This document shows, in pieces, positions 19,497 to 28,688 of a stretch of DNA of 64,000 nucleotides. A program made the translations under genes and the position numbers. The notes below the pieces were generated by a model, which did not search any database, was not told the origin of the DNA, and worked only from the letters and a program-made list of their open reading frames with translations. The stretch lies in NCBI RefSeq assembly GCF_020687545.1, contig NZ_JAJEQX010000022.1:1-64000 (forward strand), in the 5' to 3' direction. Within the stretch, counting starts at the first letter, position 1; the number at the start of each line of letters is the position of its first letter. Origin of the DNA: Ruminococcus turbiniformis (GTDB lineage Bacteria; Bacillota; Clostridia; Lachnospirales; Lachnospiraceae).

Positions 19497-19590
19497 TATC
19501 CCCCGGACTGTACTGCACTCCCCTGCTCAGGGCCGCGCACGGCGCTCAATTCACCGTTCGCACAGTACAGTCCGGGGGATACCTTGTTTT
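19497..19590 (+). terminator. Long-stem terminator of dapL
   Basis: An 18-19 bp stem (19497-19515 with 19563-19581, sequence TATCCCCCGGACTGTACTG and complement) has a ~47-nt GC-rich loop and is followed by TTGTTTTT. Upstream, a separate ATATTGTA/TACAATAT repeat flanks an A-tract. The stem is unusually long for a simple terminator. Confidence 0.7.
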
Positions 19591-19653
19591 TCGCAAAAAG
19601 AAAGCCTGAAAAGCATTCGGCTCCTGTTATCGTATTTTCTTAATATTATTATA

Positions 19654-19685
19654 TTGACATAGTATATTATATAAAATATAATATA
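19654..19685 (+). promoter_or_regulatory. Consensus promoter with embedded PadR-type dyad
   Basis: TTGACA (19654-19659), 17 bp, TATAAT (19677-19682). A perfect 9-bp inverted repeat, TATATTATA (19663-19671) and TATAATATA (19677-19685), covers the spacer and -10, as expected of an operator for autoregulation by the PadR protein encoded next. Confidence 0.75.
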
Positions 19686-19727
19686 GAAAACAGTACAATA
19701 TTGTGAAATTCAAGAAAGGATGGTTCC

Positions 19728-20051
19728 ATGGTCTTTAATACAGGAGCAGCGCTTCTGGACGCGATCGTTCTGGCTGCCGTATCCCGTGAGGATGAAGGGA
19801 CATACGGCTACAAGATCACGCAGGACGTGCGGCGGGTGATTGATGTATCGGAGTCGACGCTGTATCCGGTTCTGCGAAGACTCCAGAAGGATGAGTGCCT
19901 GGAAGTGTATGACAGGCAGTTTGACGGGAGAAACAGGCGTTATTATAAAGTGACGTCAAGAGGGATGGCACAGCTGAATCTGTATAAATCAGAGTGGAAG
20001 TCATATACCCACAAAATTAATGCAATATTTGAGGGAGGTGCAGGAGTATGA
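19728..20051 (+). CDS. PadR family transcriptional regulator
   Basis: Winged-helix repressor of 107 residues with the PadR core GTYGYKITQDVRRVIDVSES, then TLYPVLRRLQ and the wing GRNRRYYKVTSRG. It heads the common PadR-DUF1700-DUF4097 operon, which in Firmicutes is associated with envelope stress or antimicrobial response. It overlaps the next gene by 4 nt and probably represses its own promoter. Confidence 0.9.
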   Translation: MVFNTGAALLDAIVLAAVSREDEGTYGYKITQDVRRVIDVSESTLYPVLRRLQKDECLEVYDRQFDGRNRRYYKVTSRGMAQLNLYKSEWKSYTHKINAIFEGGAGV

Positions 20052-20707
20052 ACCGTACTGAATTTTTGGCTGAACTTGAGAGACTGCTTGAAGGCATGCC
20101 TGAGGAAGAGCGTCAGGCGGCGGTTCAGTACTATGCAGATTATCTGGCGGACGCGGGCGTGGAAAATGAGGCGGACGCCATCCGGGAGCTGGGAAGCCCT
20201 GAGAAAGTGGCGGAGACCATCCGTGCGGACTACTATGGGACAGAGTTTAATGAGGAGGATTACGATCAGAAAGACTATATGGAGAGATACAGCCGGTCGT
20301 CTTCGGACTCCGGCGCGGAAGACAGAGCCGGACAGCAGAAACCGTGGACCAGCGGAAAAATCAAGCTTCTGATCGTCCTTTTGATCATTATTGCGGTGTG
20401 GCCGGTATCTCTTGGCGCGGCGGTTGCTGTTCTTGCTGTGGCCGCTGTGGTTATCTGTTTCTTTCCCGTGCTTGCCATCGCAGCGGCTGCAGTGATGCTG
20501 TCCGGCGGTTTTGTATTTGTGCTCGGGATTGCGCTGATGTTTATCCCGGCAGCAGGCATGATTGTGGTGGGAGTCGGTATCCTGCTGTTCGTGGCGGGAC
20601 TGATCGCAACAGTGGGAGTAGTGAAGCTTTGTACCATCGTATATCCGGCCATGCTCAGAGGATTTGTGAATCTGTGCAGAAGGCCGTTTTACGGAAAGGC
20701 GGTGTAG
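20048..20707 (+). CDS. DUF1700 family membrane protein
   Basis: Protein of 219 residues with an N-terminal HAAS-like helical domain (MNRTEFLAELERLL and REL GSPEKVAETI regions), a short acidic/Ser-rich linker, and a C-terminal part with several closely spaced hydrophobic segments. It lies between PadR and a DUF4097 protein in an operon. The N-terminal domain probably contacts the regulator or partner; the exact function is unknown. Confidence 0.85.
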   Translation: MNRTEFLAELERLLEGMPEEERQAAVQYYADYLADAGVENEADAIRELGSPEKVAETIRADYYGTEFNEEDYDQKDYMERYSRSSSDSGAEDRAGQQKPWTSGKIKLLIVLLIIIAVWPVSLGAAVAVLAVAAVVICFFPVLAIAAAAVMLSGGFVFVLGIALMFIPAAGMIVVGVGILLFVAGLIATVGVVKLCTIVYPAMLRGFVNLCRRPFYGKAV

Positions 20708-20710
20708 TGT

Positions 20711-21613
20711 ATGAGGAAAGGATGGAAAATATTCTGGATTGTGTGCGCTGTGCTTGCGGCGGTCGGACTTTTTTCCGCCGTGGCGGGAACAGCTCTGGGC
20801 GGGCTGACAATACTCAGAACGGGAAATCAGGCTGAAAGGCTTGTCTCCTGGCTTGACAGACTGGGAATTGACGGAAAGACAGAATTTTCCGGTTCAGTCG
20901 AAGATCCTAAGGATCTGCCGGATATTATAGAAGAAGAGATCAACGGAGGGGCATACTCTGTCGGGGACGCGGACGGAGTAACTGTTATTGATTATGAGGG
21001 GGTTGACAGGATCAGTCTTGACGCGGACGGGATCGGCATCAGTGTAAAGCCCTACGACGGGGAATACGTCCGGGTCGACACATCCCGTCTGAGAGAGGAC
21101 CTGCAGGGGGAAATTCAGATTTCACAGGACGGCGGTGAGCTTGATGTCGAACTGAAAAGGCAGAACTGGGGGACAGAGGACAGCGGTATGCTGTACATCA
21201 ATGTGCCGCAGGGGAGCAGGTTCCGGGAGATCTCCGCTGAGGTAGGCGCGGGCCTGCTTGAGATGGAGGGGATCGAGACGGAAGAGATGTCGCTGGATGT
21301 AGGTGCGGGCCAGATCTCGGCGGGTTCCTTTTATGCGGAGAAGCTCGAGGCGGACTGCGGCGCGGGCCAGATCGTTCTTGACGGGGAGACGGTCAGCGAG
21401 GCGAAGTTAAGCTGCGATCTCGGAGAAATCCGCTACACTGCGGCAGGACAGATGGAAACCTATGACTATGAGGTGTCCTGCTCGGCGGGAGAGATCGTAA
21501 TAGGGTCAGAATCATACAGCGGGATCAATAATAAGATAGACATAGACAATGGCAGCGGCAGCCGGATCGAGGCGGACTGCAAAATGGGAAGGATCGAGAT
21601 TTCATTTCAGTAA
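20711..21613 (+). CDS. DUF4097 family membrane-anchored beta-repeat protein
   Basis: Protein of 300 residues with one N-terminal transmembrane segment (IFWIVCAVLAAVGLFSAVAG) and an extracytoplasmic right-handed beta-repeat region with recurring short units such as MSLDVGAGQIS and LEADCGAGQIV. This is the DUF4097 adhesin-like solenoid fold. It is the last gene of the PadR operon and probably an envelope-facing component of that response. Confidence 0.85.
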   Translation: MRKGWKIFWIVCAVLAAVGLFSAVAGTALGGLTILRTGNQAERLVSWLDRLGIDGKTEFSGSVEDPKDLPDIIEEEINGGAYSVGDADGVTVIDYEGVDRISLDADGIGISVKPYDGEYVRVDTSRLREDLQGEIQISQDGGELDVELKRQNWGTEDSGMLYINVPQGSRFREISAEVGAGLLEMEGIETEEMSLDVGAGQISAGSFYAEKLEADCGAGQIVLDGETVSEAKLSCDLGEIRYTAAGQMETYDYEVSCSAGEIVIGSESYSGINNKIDIDNGSGSRIEADCKMGRIEISFQ

Positions 21614-21702
21614 AAAGCAGCTGTGCCGCTCATCTGTACAAAGCAGCGTATATCTTCCGGATTTCCGGCAATACTCTGAAAAAACAGAAAGAAGGAGTAT
21701 TC

Positions 21703-21891
21703 ATGGCAAGGAAAAAGGAAAAGCCGATTGATTTAAACAGCCTGGAGCCGGAGGAAAAACTGAAGTACGAAATTGCTGAAGAGCTGGGGCTTCTCGACCG
21801 CGTTCTCGACCAGGGGTGGAAATCGCTCACATCAAAAGAGACAGGAAGAATCGGGGGTATGGTGACAAAAAAGAAACGCCAGAGGAAGTAA
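21703..21891 (+). CDS. Small acid-soluble spore protein, alpha/beta type (divergent)
   Basis: A 62-residue basic protein. KYEIAEELGL and SKETGRIGGMVTKK correspond to the two conserved blocks of alpha/beta SASPs (KYEIAxExG and GxxGGxxTK), which coat spore DNA and protect it. The middle is shorter and the C terminus more basic than in major SASPs. AGAAGGAG precedes the ATG. It supports a spore-forming host. Confidence 0.8.
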   Translation: MARKKEKPIDLNSLEPEEKLKYEIAEELGLLDRVLDQGWKSLTSKETGRIGGMVTKKKRQRK

Positions 21892-21894
21892 AAC

Positions 21895-21923
21895 TTTACA
21901 AAGTGTGACATATTTGATAAAAT
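21895..21923 (+). promoter_or_regulatory. Promoter of the TagA-like gene
   Basis: TTTACA (21895-21900), 17 bp, TAAAAT (21918-21923), about 40 nt before the next start codon. Confidence 0.55.
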
Positions 21924-21969
21924 TGTACAACTGGAGACAATGTCAGGCAATATGGCTGGTGAATGAATT

Positions 21970-22659
21970 ATGGAAGAAAAGATAAAAGTCCTTGGTACTG
22001 CGATGGACTGCCTCACCGCAAAGGAAGCAATGCTCAGGACAATGCAGTTCATGGAGACAGAACCGGTTGATACAATAGAGATCATTTCGATGGATACTCT
22101 GATGTCCTGTCAGGAAGATGAGAAGTGGAAGGAGCAGGCAGAAAGTCTCAGCCTGGTGCTTCCCGGAGAGATCGAGATACTGGAAGCAGCCGGAGTACAT
22201 GACAGAGTGAAAATAAGAGATACGGAAAACCGCATCTTCCTGAAGCTTTTTTTGAAATATCTTCAGAAAAATCACAGAAAAGTATTTCTTCTGGCAGAAA
22301 CGGAAGATGAGATCATCCGTGTGGAAAATGCAGTGGGCAGATATAACCGCGGCATTAAGATGACGGGGCATGCACTTCTCGTTCCGGAAGAAAACAGGGA
22401 GGAAGAGGTAATTAATGAAATTAACGGGACGGAGACGGACTGTATTCTTTCCGTTTTGTCCTCTCCGTATCAGGAAGAATTTATTGCGCGGAACAAAACG
22501 CTGCTGAACGCGAGAGTGTGGTTTGGCTGCGGTTCCCTTCTGGGAAAGAGTTTTGCCGAGCGGGGACCATTCCGCTGTCTGAGACATTTCTTCCTCAAGT
22601 CGATGTTCCGCCGCAGAGTGGCGTCTGTTGACCGGGAGGAGGAGCAGAACAGCGTGTAA
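21970..22659 (+). CDS. WecG/TagA/CpsF family glycosyltransferase-like protein
   Basis: A 229-residue protein resembling the UDP-ManNAc transferase family (GT26): an early VLGTAMDCLTAKEA block, a central KVFLLAETEDEI segment and a late LSVLSSPYQEEFIARNK segment like the family's (G)xPxQExw motif. The family normally adds ManNAc to a lipid-linked GlcNAc in wall polymer synthesis. Several family motifs are weak, so it may be a divergent or non-enzymatic relative. It has its own promoter and terminator. Confidence 0.65.
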   Translation: MEEKIKVLGTAMDCLTAKEAMLRTMQFMETEPVDTIEIISMDTLMSCQEDEKWKEQAESLSLVLPGEIEILEAAGVHDRVKIRDTENRIFLKLFLKYLQKNHRKVFLLAETEDEIIRVENAVGRYNRGIKMTGHALLVPEENREEEVINEINGTETDCILSVLSSPYQEEFIARNKTLLNARVWFGCGSLLGKSFAERGPFRCLRHFFLKSMFRRRVASVDREEEQNSV

Positions 22660-22739
22660 GATGGGGACCGGAAGCCTGCACTGGAAAAATTTGTGAACAA
22701 TGTATAAGCATAAAAATGTGAATTTTTTGTAAAATATTT

Positions 22740-22781
22740 GAGGAAATGCATAAATAAAATGGATTTCCTCTTTCTTTTTTT
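22740..22781 (+). terminator. Intrinsic terminator
   Basis: GAGGAAAT (22740-22747) pairs with ATTTCCTC (22763-22770), followed by TTTCTTTTTTT. Confidence 0.8.
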
Positions 22782-22889
22782 GGTGTTTTGCCTTAATATA
22801 ATACATAAGTATGATTGAGGGAATGTTTTTCTAACCTTAAAATTTGTGGAAAATGTACATGGGACAAGTGGGAGGAGCGGAGAAAGGAT

Positions 22890-23981
22890 ATGATTTCGAA
22901 TCAGATACTGCAGAATACGATCGATGGCTTAAAGGGAATCTCAAGGGTGGATTTCTGCGTGCTGGACACAGAGGGAAAGGAACTTGCAGCTACATTCGAC
23001 AACGATCAGGACCGCGGGAGTGCGGTGCTGTCTTTTGTTGAGTCTCCGGCGGAAAGTCAGGTAATTCAGGGGTGTCAGTTCTTTAAGATCTTCGACGAGC
23101 AGAGACTGGAATATGTGCTTCTGGCTGACGGCGACAGTGAGGATGTCTATATGCTCGGGAAGATCGCCGTATTTCAGATTCAGAGTCTTCTGGTGGCGTA
23201 CAAGGAGCGGTTTGACAAGGATAATTTCATCAAAAATCTTCTTCTGGATAATCTTCTTCTGGTGGATATTTATAACCGTGCAAAAAAATTACATATTGAC
23301 ACAGAAGTAAAACGTGTTATCTTTATAATTGAGACACTGCATGAAAAGGATAACGCTGCGCTTGAGAATGTGAGAAGCATTCTCGGAGGCAAGTCAAAGG
23401 ATTTTATCACTGCTGTTGACGAGAAAAATATTATTGTCGTCAAAGAGCTTACGGACAGAGACGGCAACCGGGAACTCGAGAAGATGGCGAGAGAGATGCT
23501 TGATACACTGCGTAATGAGGGAGAAGAAGAGCAGATTCGTATCGCGTACGGAACCATCGTAAATGACATCAAAGAAGTTTCCAAGTCTTATAAAGAGGCA
23601 AAGCTGGCTCTGGATGTAGGTAAGATCTTTTTCGCCGAGAAAGATATCGTGGCGTTTACAACCCTGGGAATCGGGCGTCTGATCTACCAGCTGCCGATCC
23701 CGCTGTGCAAGATGTTTATCAAGGAGATTTTCGAGGGGAAATCTCCGGACGATTTCGATGAGGAGACATTGACGACGATCAACAAGTTTTTTGAAAACAG
23801 TCTCAATGTGTCGGAAACGTCCAGGCAGCTTTATATTCACAGAAATACTCTTGTGTACAGACTGGATAAGCTTCAGAAGAGCACCGGTCTGGATCTTCGC
23901 GTGTTTGAGGATGCCATCACATTCAAGATCGCGCTGATGGTCGTAAAATACATGAAGTATATGGAATCACTGGAATACTGA
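22890..23981 (+). CDS. CdaR/PucR-type transcriptional regulator
   Basis: A 363-residue protein with an N-terminal sensory region (~1-130), a GGDEF-like middle segment seen in CdaR proteins, and a C-terminal PucR-type helix-turn-helix (SLNVSETSRQLYIHRNTLVYRLDKLQ, cut here into its two helices). Family members sense sugar diacids or purine-related metabolites. The ATG at 22890 has GAGAAAGGA at proper distance; a TTG 75 nt upstream lacks such a site. It precedes ftsEX, but with a 212-nt gap that suggests no direct link. Confidence 0.75.
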   Translation: MISNQILQNTIDGLKGISRVDFCVLDTEGKELAATFDNDQDRGSAVLSFVESPAESQVIQGCQFFKIFDEQRLEYVLLADGDSEDVYMLGKIAVFQIQSLLVAYKERFDKDNFIKNLLLDNLLLVDIYNRAKKLHIDTEVKRVIFIIETLHEKDNAALENVRSILGGKSKDFITAVDEKNIIVVKELTDRDGNRELEKMAREMLDTLRNEGEEEQIRIAYGTIVNDIKEVSKSYKEAKLALDVGKIFFAEKDIVAFTTLGIGRLIYQLPIPLCKMFIKEIFEGKSPDDFDEETLTTINKFFENSLNVSETSRQLYIHRNTLVYRLDKLQKSTGLDLRVFEDAITFKIALMVVKYMKYMESLEY

Positions 23982-24193
23982 TTTCTGACAGGCCATGCGC
24001 AGTACACAGCGCAGGGAAGTGCAGGCGGAGCCTGAGAAGGCACTGCGGTGGGGACTGCATAGAAGCGGGCGCGAAAAGAAGAACGAAAGTTTGGAACCGG
24101 GTCTGCAGGGCGCAAAGGAAAAGCGTGAGCCCGGGTTCGGGCTGGCATGTTGTGTGTTATGTACAGAGGAGTATGAATAATTAGGAGGAACAT

Positions 24194-24880
24194 ATGATTG
24201 AATTAAGAAACGTGACGAAGGAGTATTCCAAGGGCAATCCCGCCCTGAATGGAGTATCCGTGAAAATCGAACGGGGAGAGTTCGTTTTCATAGTCGGTGA
24301 CAGCGGATCGGGAAAATCTACATTGATTCGTCTGATCATGAAAGAGCTGAATCCGACAGAGGGAACGATCATTGTAAACGGACAGAACTTAAACAGGATG
24401 AAACATCGTCATATTGCCAAGTACAGAAGAGGACTTGGTGTTGTCTTTCAGGATTTCCGACTTCTGAAGGACAGAAACATTTATGAAAATATTGCGTTTG
24501 CGCTGCGTGTGACGGAGACGCCTACGAGAGTAATCAAAAAGAAAGTGCCGGCAGCACTTTCCCTTGTGGGACTTGCACAGAAGTATAAATCATTCCCGAA
24601 GGAGCTTTCGGGAGGAGAGCAGCAGCGCGTTGCGATTGCCAGAGCGATCGTGAATGAACCTGCCATATTGCTGGCCGATGAGCCGACCGGAAACCTGGAT
24701 CCGACAAACTCATGGGAGATCATGAGTCTTTTGAAGGAGGCGAATGAGCGTGGAACGACAGTGCTTGTCGTGACGCACAACCAGGAGATCGTAAACGAGA
24801 TGAACGAGCGCGTGATTACGATGAAACAGGGCGTAATTGTCAGTGATGAACAAAAAGGTGGGTATATAAATGAGGATTAG
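24194..24880 (+). CDS. ftsE: Cell division ATP-binding protein FtsE
   Basis: ABC ATPase of 228 residues with Walker A GDSGSGKST, signature LSGGEQQRVAIARA, Walker B ILLADEPTGNLD and switch THNQE. With FtsX it transmits ATP-driven signals across the membrane to activate wall hydrolases. Its 3' end overlaps ftsX by 11 nt, and the M23 hydrolase follows, giving the complete functional set. AGGAGG precedes the start. Confidence 0.95.
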   Translation: MIELRNVTKEYSKGNPALNGVSVKIERGEFVFIVGDSGSGKSTLIRLIMKELNPTEGTIIVNGQNLNRMKHRHIAKYRRGLGVVFQDFRLLKDRNIYENIAFALRVTETPTRVIKKKVPAALSLVGLAQKYKSFPKELSGGEQQRVAIARAIVNEPAILLADEPTGNLDPTNSWEIMSLLKEANERGTTVLVVTHNQEIVNEMNERVITMKQGVIVSDEQKGGYINED

Positions 24881-25820
24881 TACATTAGGATACGTCGGAA
24901 AACAGGGCGTCAAAAATATCTGGAGGAACAAGATGTTTTCTCTCGCATCCATAGCGACGATGTCAGCTTGTATCTTCCTGTTTGGATTGTTTTTCTCGAT
25001 ACTTGTAAACTTTCAGTATATTATCAGGACGGCAGAAGAAGGAGTCGCCATCACGGTATTCTTTAATGAGGATGCCACAGATCAACAGAAGGAACAGATC
25101 GGTGAGCAGTTAAGAGAGCATGAGGGTGTTTCTGAAGTTGTTTATGTCTCCGCGGAGGAGGCGTGGGAGGAGTTCCAGCAGCAGTATTTCGGCGACAACC
25201 CGGAACTGGCGGAAGGATTCCGCGATGATAACCCGCTTGCAAGCTCCGACAACTATGAAGTATATATGGAGACAACGGATGACAGCCAGAGCCTGACGGC
25301 GCGAAGCCGTTCTCTTTCTGAGACACAGGACGAACTGGTAGAGTTCGCCGAGGGACTTGACGGGGTGCGTGAGGTCAATAAGTCGGATGTGGTTGCCAAA
25401 ACGCTGTCCAGCGTGAACACTCTGGTAGCGATCGTCTCGGTTGCGATTATCATCATTCTGTTTGGTGTCTCAATCTTCCTGATCAGCAATACGGTTACAA
25501 TGGGTATTACGGTCCGGAGAGAAGAGATCGCGATTATGAAATATATCGGAGCAAAGGACTTTGTCGTCCGGTCGCCGTTCGTGATCGAAGGTGTGATCAT
25601 CGGAATCTTCGGCGCGGCGATTCCGCTTACACTGCTTTACTTCCTCTATGACAGAGCGGTGCAGTACATTATGACGAAATTTACGATTCTCCAGAATATT
25701 ATTAATTTCCTTCCCGTTGGAACTGTATACACGGTTCTGCTTCCGGTAGGACTGATTTTGGGAATCGGAATCGGCTTCCTCGGAAGTTTCTTCACTGTGC
25801 GCAAGCACCTTAAAGTATAA
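24870..25820 (+). CDS. ftsX: Cell division protein FtsX
   Basis: Membrane protein of 316 residues with four predicted helices: one at ~25-48, then a ~130-residue extracellular domain, then three near the C terminus. The large first extracellular loop contacts murein hydrolases in homologues. It is co-translated with ftsE. Confidence 0.93.
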   Translation: MRISTLGYVGKQGVKNIWRNKMFSLASIATMSACIFLFGLFFSILVNFQYIIRTAEEGVAITVFFNEDATDQQKEQIGEQLREHEGVSEVVYVSAEEAWEEFQQQYFGDNPELAEGFRDDNPLASSDNYEVYMETTDDSQSLTARSRSLSETQDELVEFAEGLDGVREVNKSDVVAKTLSSVNTLVAIVSVAIIIILFGVSIFLISNTVTMGITVRREEIAIMKYIGAKDFVVRSPFVIEGVIIGIFGAAIPLTLLYFLYDRAVQYIMTKFTILQNIINFLPVGTVYTVLLPVGLILGIGIGFLGSFFTVRKHLKV

Positions 25821-25832
25821 GGAGGTGCTCTT

Positions 25833-26957
25833 ATGAAAAAGCGGACAAAAAGACTGGCGGGGATGCTGCTCACAGTTGTTATGAGCATGGGAATGGTCTG
25901 CAATGCAAATGCGCTGACAATGGAAGAGGCCGAACAGAAGGCAGACGAACTCGAAGAACAGAAAGAGGCAGCGGAGGCGGAAAACGCATCGCTGTCCCAG
26001 CAGCTTGAGAATATTATAGCTGATATGAATGAAACACAGAATCAGCTGACCGCCAAGGAAGATGAGATTGAAGCGGCGGAAAATGAACTCGTGCAGGCGC
26101 AGGTCGCTGCGGACAACCAGTACGAAAGTATGAAGATCCGCATTAAGTTCATGTATGAAGGCGGAAATACCCAGCTCATGGAGATGCTCATGACGAGCGA
26201 GAGCATGGGAGAATTTCTGAACAAGGCTGAGTATATTTCGAGTATTTCTGAATATGATAGAAATGAGCTCATAAAATATCAGGATACGGTAAAAGAGATT
26301 GAGGAAAAAGAGGCATCGCTTCAGGCAGAGTATGCCGAGCTGCAGACTCTGCAGGATCAGCTGATTACCCAGCAGAATGAAGTACAGACCATGCTGGACA
26401 GCAATGAAGCACAGCTTGAGGACATTCAGTCTCAGATCAGTGAGAATGAGGCAGTGCTGGAAGACCTGAGAGCGAAAGCTGAAGAGGCGAAGCGTATTCA
26501 GGAAGAACAGGCGGCAGCGGCGGCATCCGGAGGCGGCAGTTACACAGAGTCATCCGGAGGAAACGTAGTCAGCGGAAACGGGTATTTTACTCATCCGTGT
26601 CCGGGATATACATATCAGTCCAGTTATTTCGGAGAGATCCGTCCATACGAGGTGGGAGGTCATAAGGGACACGATTATGCGGCTCCGACCGGAACACCGA
26701 CCTACGCGGCAGCGGCAGGAACCGTTATTATCGCGGGCTACAGCCCGAGCGCAGGCAACTGGGTAGTCATCAATCACGGGAACGGACTGACAACAAAATA
26801 TATGCATCACAGCGCGATCTGTGTTACGGCAGGACAGACCGTGGAAAAAGGTCAGCAGATCGGATATGTGGGAAGCACAGGACAGTCCACAGGACCGCAC
26901 CTTCATTTCCAGGTGGAAGAGAACGGTGTCGCGGTGAATCCGGATAAATACCTGTAA
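25833..26957 (+). CDS. Secreted M23 (LytM) peptidase with coiled coil, FtsEX partner
   Basis: Murein hydrolase of 374 residues: signal peptide (1-~27, ending CNANA), long coiled coil (~30-215), a Gly/Ser linker and a C-terminal LytM domain. Zinc/catalytic residues are visible in GGHKGHDYAAPTG and GPHLHFQVE. Coiled-coil M23 proteins of this layout (PcsB/EnvC-like) are activated by FtsEX during septal peptidoglycan splitting, which fits its place 12 nt after ftsX. Confidence 0.92.
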   Translation: MKKRTKRLAGMLLTVVMSMGMVCNANALTMEEAEQKADELEEQKEAAEAENASLSQQLENIIADMNETQNQLTAKEDEIEAAENELVQAQVAADNQYESMKIRIKFMYEGGNTQLMEMLMTSESMGEFLNKAEYISSISEYDRNELIKYQDTVKEIEEKEASLQAEYAELQTLQDQLITQQNEVQTMLDSNEAQLEDIQSQISENEAVLEDLRAKAEEAKRIQEEQAAAAASGGGSYTESSGGNVVSGNGYFTHPCPGYTYQSSYFGEIRPYEVGGHKGHDYAAPTGTPTYAAAAGTVIIAGYSPSAGNWVVINHGNGLTTKYMHHSAICVTAGQTVEKGQQIGYVGSTGQSTGPHLHFQVEENGVAVNPDKYL

Positions 26958-27010
26958 ATTGTTTTGCGGGACAATAAAACCGGCATTTCTCCGGGAATGC
27001 TGTAAGACGA

Positions 27011-27056
27011 GGGAGGACAAAGCGGGAAATAACCGTTTTGCCCTCCTTTATAATTT
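27011..27056 (+). terminator. Terminator after the M23 gene
   Basis: GGGAGGACAAAGCGG pairs imperfectly with CCGTTTTGCCCTCC (27033-27046), followed by TTTATAATTT. Confidence 0.6.
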
Positions 27057-27108
27057 AATGGTACAGCAGAGTTTATGAAAGAGGCTCTGACAGATTGGCG
27101 GAGGAGTT

Positions 27109-28413
27109 ATGACAGAGAATATGGAAACAGAAACACGTGGAACAGACGGTGTGGAAACAGAGGCGGCAGAGACGGCGGATTCGGAACAGAAAGGACGTCA
27201 GGAAAGGAAAAAGCCGGCCCTTCCGGGACAAAATCGGTTTGGCAGAGGATTCCTGGCCGGGATGCTGACCGCGGCAGTCCTTCTCGTCGCGATAACAGGA
27301 GGAAGCAGCCTTCTGAGCAAGGTGTTTGGCGGAAGCTTTGCGTCGGATTCGGTTTCGGTCAGAGAGGTGAACAACAAGTTAAATGACATTAATGCTCTGG
27401 TTGAGGAATACTATCTCTATGATGATGAGATCGATAAAGATGCGTTGATAGAGGGAATATATTCCGGATATGTGGCGGCTTTGGGAGATCTTTACACGGA
27501 ATACTACGATGCGGAAGAGACGAAGGCGATGATGGAAGACGACAGCGGAGAGTTTTCCGGAATCGGAGCGTCTATTCTGAGAAATGCGCAGACCGGAAAG
27601 TTTACCATCACCGAGGTTTATGAGGGATCCCCTGCAGATAAAGCCGGAATCCAGGCGGGAGATGTGCTGTATCAGGTGGACGGCCACCTGACAGACGGGG
27701 AAAGCTCGGATACGGTACTCTTCTGGACAAAGGGGGAGACTGGAACAGAAGTCGTAATCCAGGTGATAAGAGACGGGGAAACGATGGAATTCACCGTCAC
27801 AAGAGATGTAATTGAAGAGCATACTGTTGAGTACGAGATGAAAGACGGACAGACCGGATACATTTATGTGGAAAAGTTTGCTGATGTGACGTATGAGCAG
27901 TTTAAAACCGCTCTTGAAGATCTGGAATCCCAGGGGATGACCGGACTGGTTATCGATCTGAGGGGAAACCCGGGAGGAAACTTTAACACTGTCACAGATA
28001 TGCTCAGGCTGATTCTTCCGGAAGGCGTGATTGTGTCTGTGAAGGATAAATACGGAAATACGGAAGAAGAGACATGCGACGGGGAAAATGAGTTTGCAAA
28101 ACCGCTTGCGGTACTTGTAGACGGCCGCAGCGCGAGTGCTTCGGAAATATTCAGCGCGGCAGTGCAGGATTATGGGATCGGCACAATCGTCGGGCAGACG
28201 ACTTACGGAAAAGGCGTGGTGCAGCAGATTATCGGCATGGGGGACGGAACAAGCCTGAAAGTTACGATTGCCGAATATTATACACCGAGCGGGAACAGTA
28301 TTATCGGGACCGGGGTACAGCCGGATGTGGAAGTGGAATATGTATACGACGAAAATAATCCGAAGGCAGATAATCAGCTCGAGGCGGCGCTTGAAGCTGT
28401 ACGTGCAGAGTGA
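27109..28413 (+). CDS. S41 family C-terminal processing peptidase (CtpA-like)
   Basis: Membrane-anchored protease of 434 residues: a charged N terminus (~1-45), a transmembrane anchor (~48-70), a PDZ domain (EVYEGSPADKAGIQAGDVLY, ~165-185) and a tail-specific protease domain with GNPGG, the serine motif GRSASASEIF and the lysine motif TTYGKG. It cleaves extracytoplasmic proteins at C-terminal sites. The location after ftsEX and an M23 hydrolase is a recurring arrangement in Firmicutes. GAGGAG precedes the ATG. Confidence 0.92.
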   Translation: MTENMETETRGTDGVETEAAETADSEQKGRQERKKPALPGQNRFGRGFLAGMLTAAVLLVAITGGSSLLSKVFGGSFASDSVSVREVNNKLNDINALVEEYYLYDDEIDKDALIEGIYSGYVAALGDLYTEYYDAEETKAMMEDDSGEFSGIGASILRNAQTGKFTITEVYEGSPADKAGIQAGDVLYQVDGHLTDGESSDTVLFWTKGETGTEVVIQVIRDGETMEFTVTRDVIEEHTVEYEMKDGQTGYIYVEKFADVTYEQFKTALEDLESQGMTGLVIDLRGNPGGNFNTVTDMLRLILPEGVIVSVKDKYGNTEEETCDGENEFAKPLAVLVDGRSASASEIFSAAVQDYGIGTIVGQTTYGKGVVQQIIGMGDGTSLKVTIAEYYTPSGNSIIGTGVQPDVEVEYVYDENNPKADNQLEAALEAVRAE

Positions 28414-28499
28414 ATTCTGAGAATCATTTGCCGCCGCCTGAGCGCGCGTGAATGAACCGATGTGGAAAAAGCTTCAAAACTTTAAAAAAAGGATTTTAT

Positions 28500-28539
28500 A
28501 GAACTGATTTTGCAATAAATATCTTGCAAAATCAGTTCT
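28500..28539. terminator. Perfect 16-bp hairpin overlapping the tRNA promoter
   Basis: AGAACTGATTTTGCAA (28500-28515) pairs perfectly with 28524-28539 around an 8-nt loop. No T-run follows on the + strand; an A-tract lies upstream. It probably ends the S41 gene transcript, while its right arm supplies the -35 of the tRNA promoter. Confidence 0.5.
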
Positions 28540-28552
28540 TCTATGGTATTAT
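28524..28552 (+). promoter_or_regulatory. Promoter of the tRNA cluster
   Basis: TTGCAA (28524-28529), 17 bp, TATTAT (28547-28552), about 43 nt before tRNA-Glu. Confidence 0.6.
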
Positions 28553-28594
28553 ATAAGTCGCTGTTGATGGCAAAACGGGCAAAATAATCTGTGA

Positions 28595-28666
28595 GGCCCC
28601 GTGGTCAAGCGGTTAAGACATCGCCCTTTCACGGCGGTAACACGGGTTCGATTCCCGTCGGGGTCA
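28595..28666 (+). tRNA. tRNA-Glu (TTC)
   Basis: 72 nt, acceptor GGCCCCG pairs with CGGGGTC (28659-28665), anticodon loop CTTTCAC gives TTC, T-arm GGTTCGATTCC, discriminator A. CCA is not encoded. Confidence 0.97.
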
Positions 28667-28688
28667 TTTTAAGTGTAAAATTGAATAT

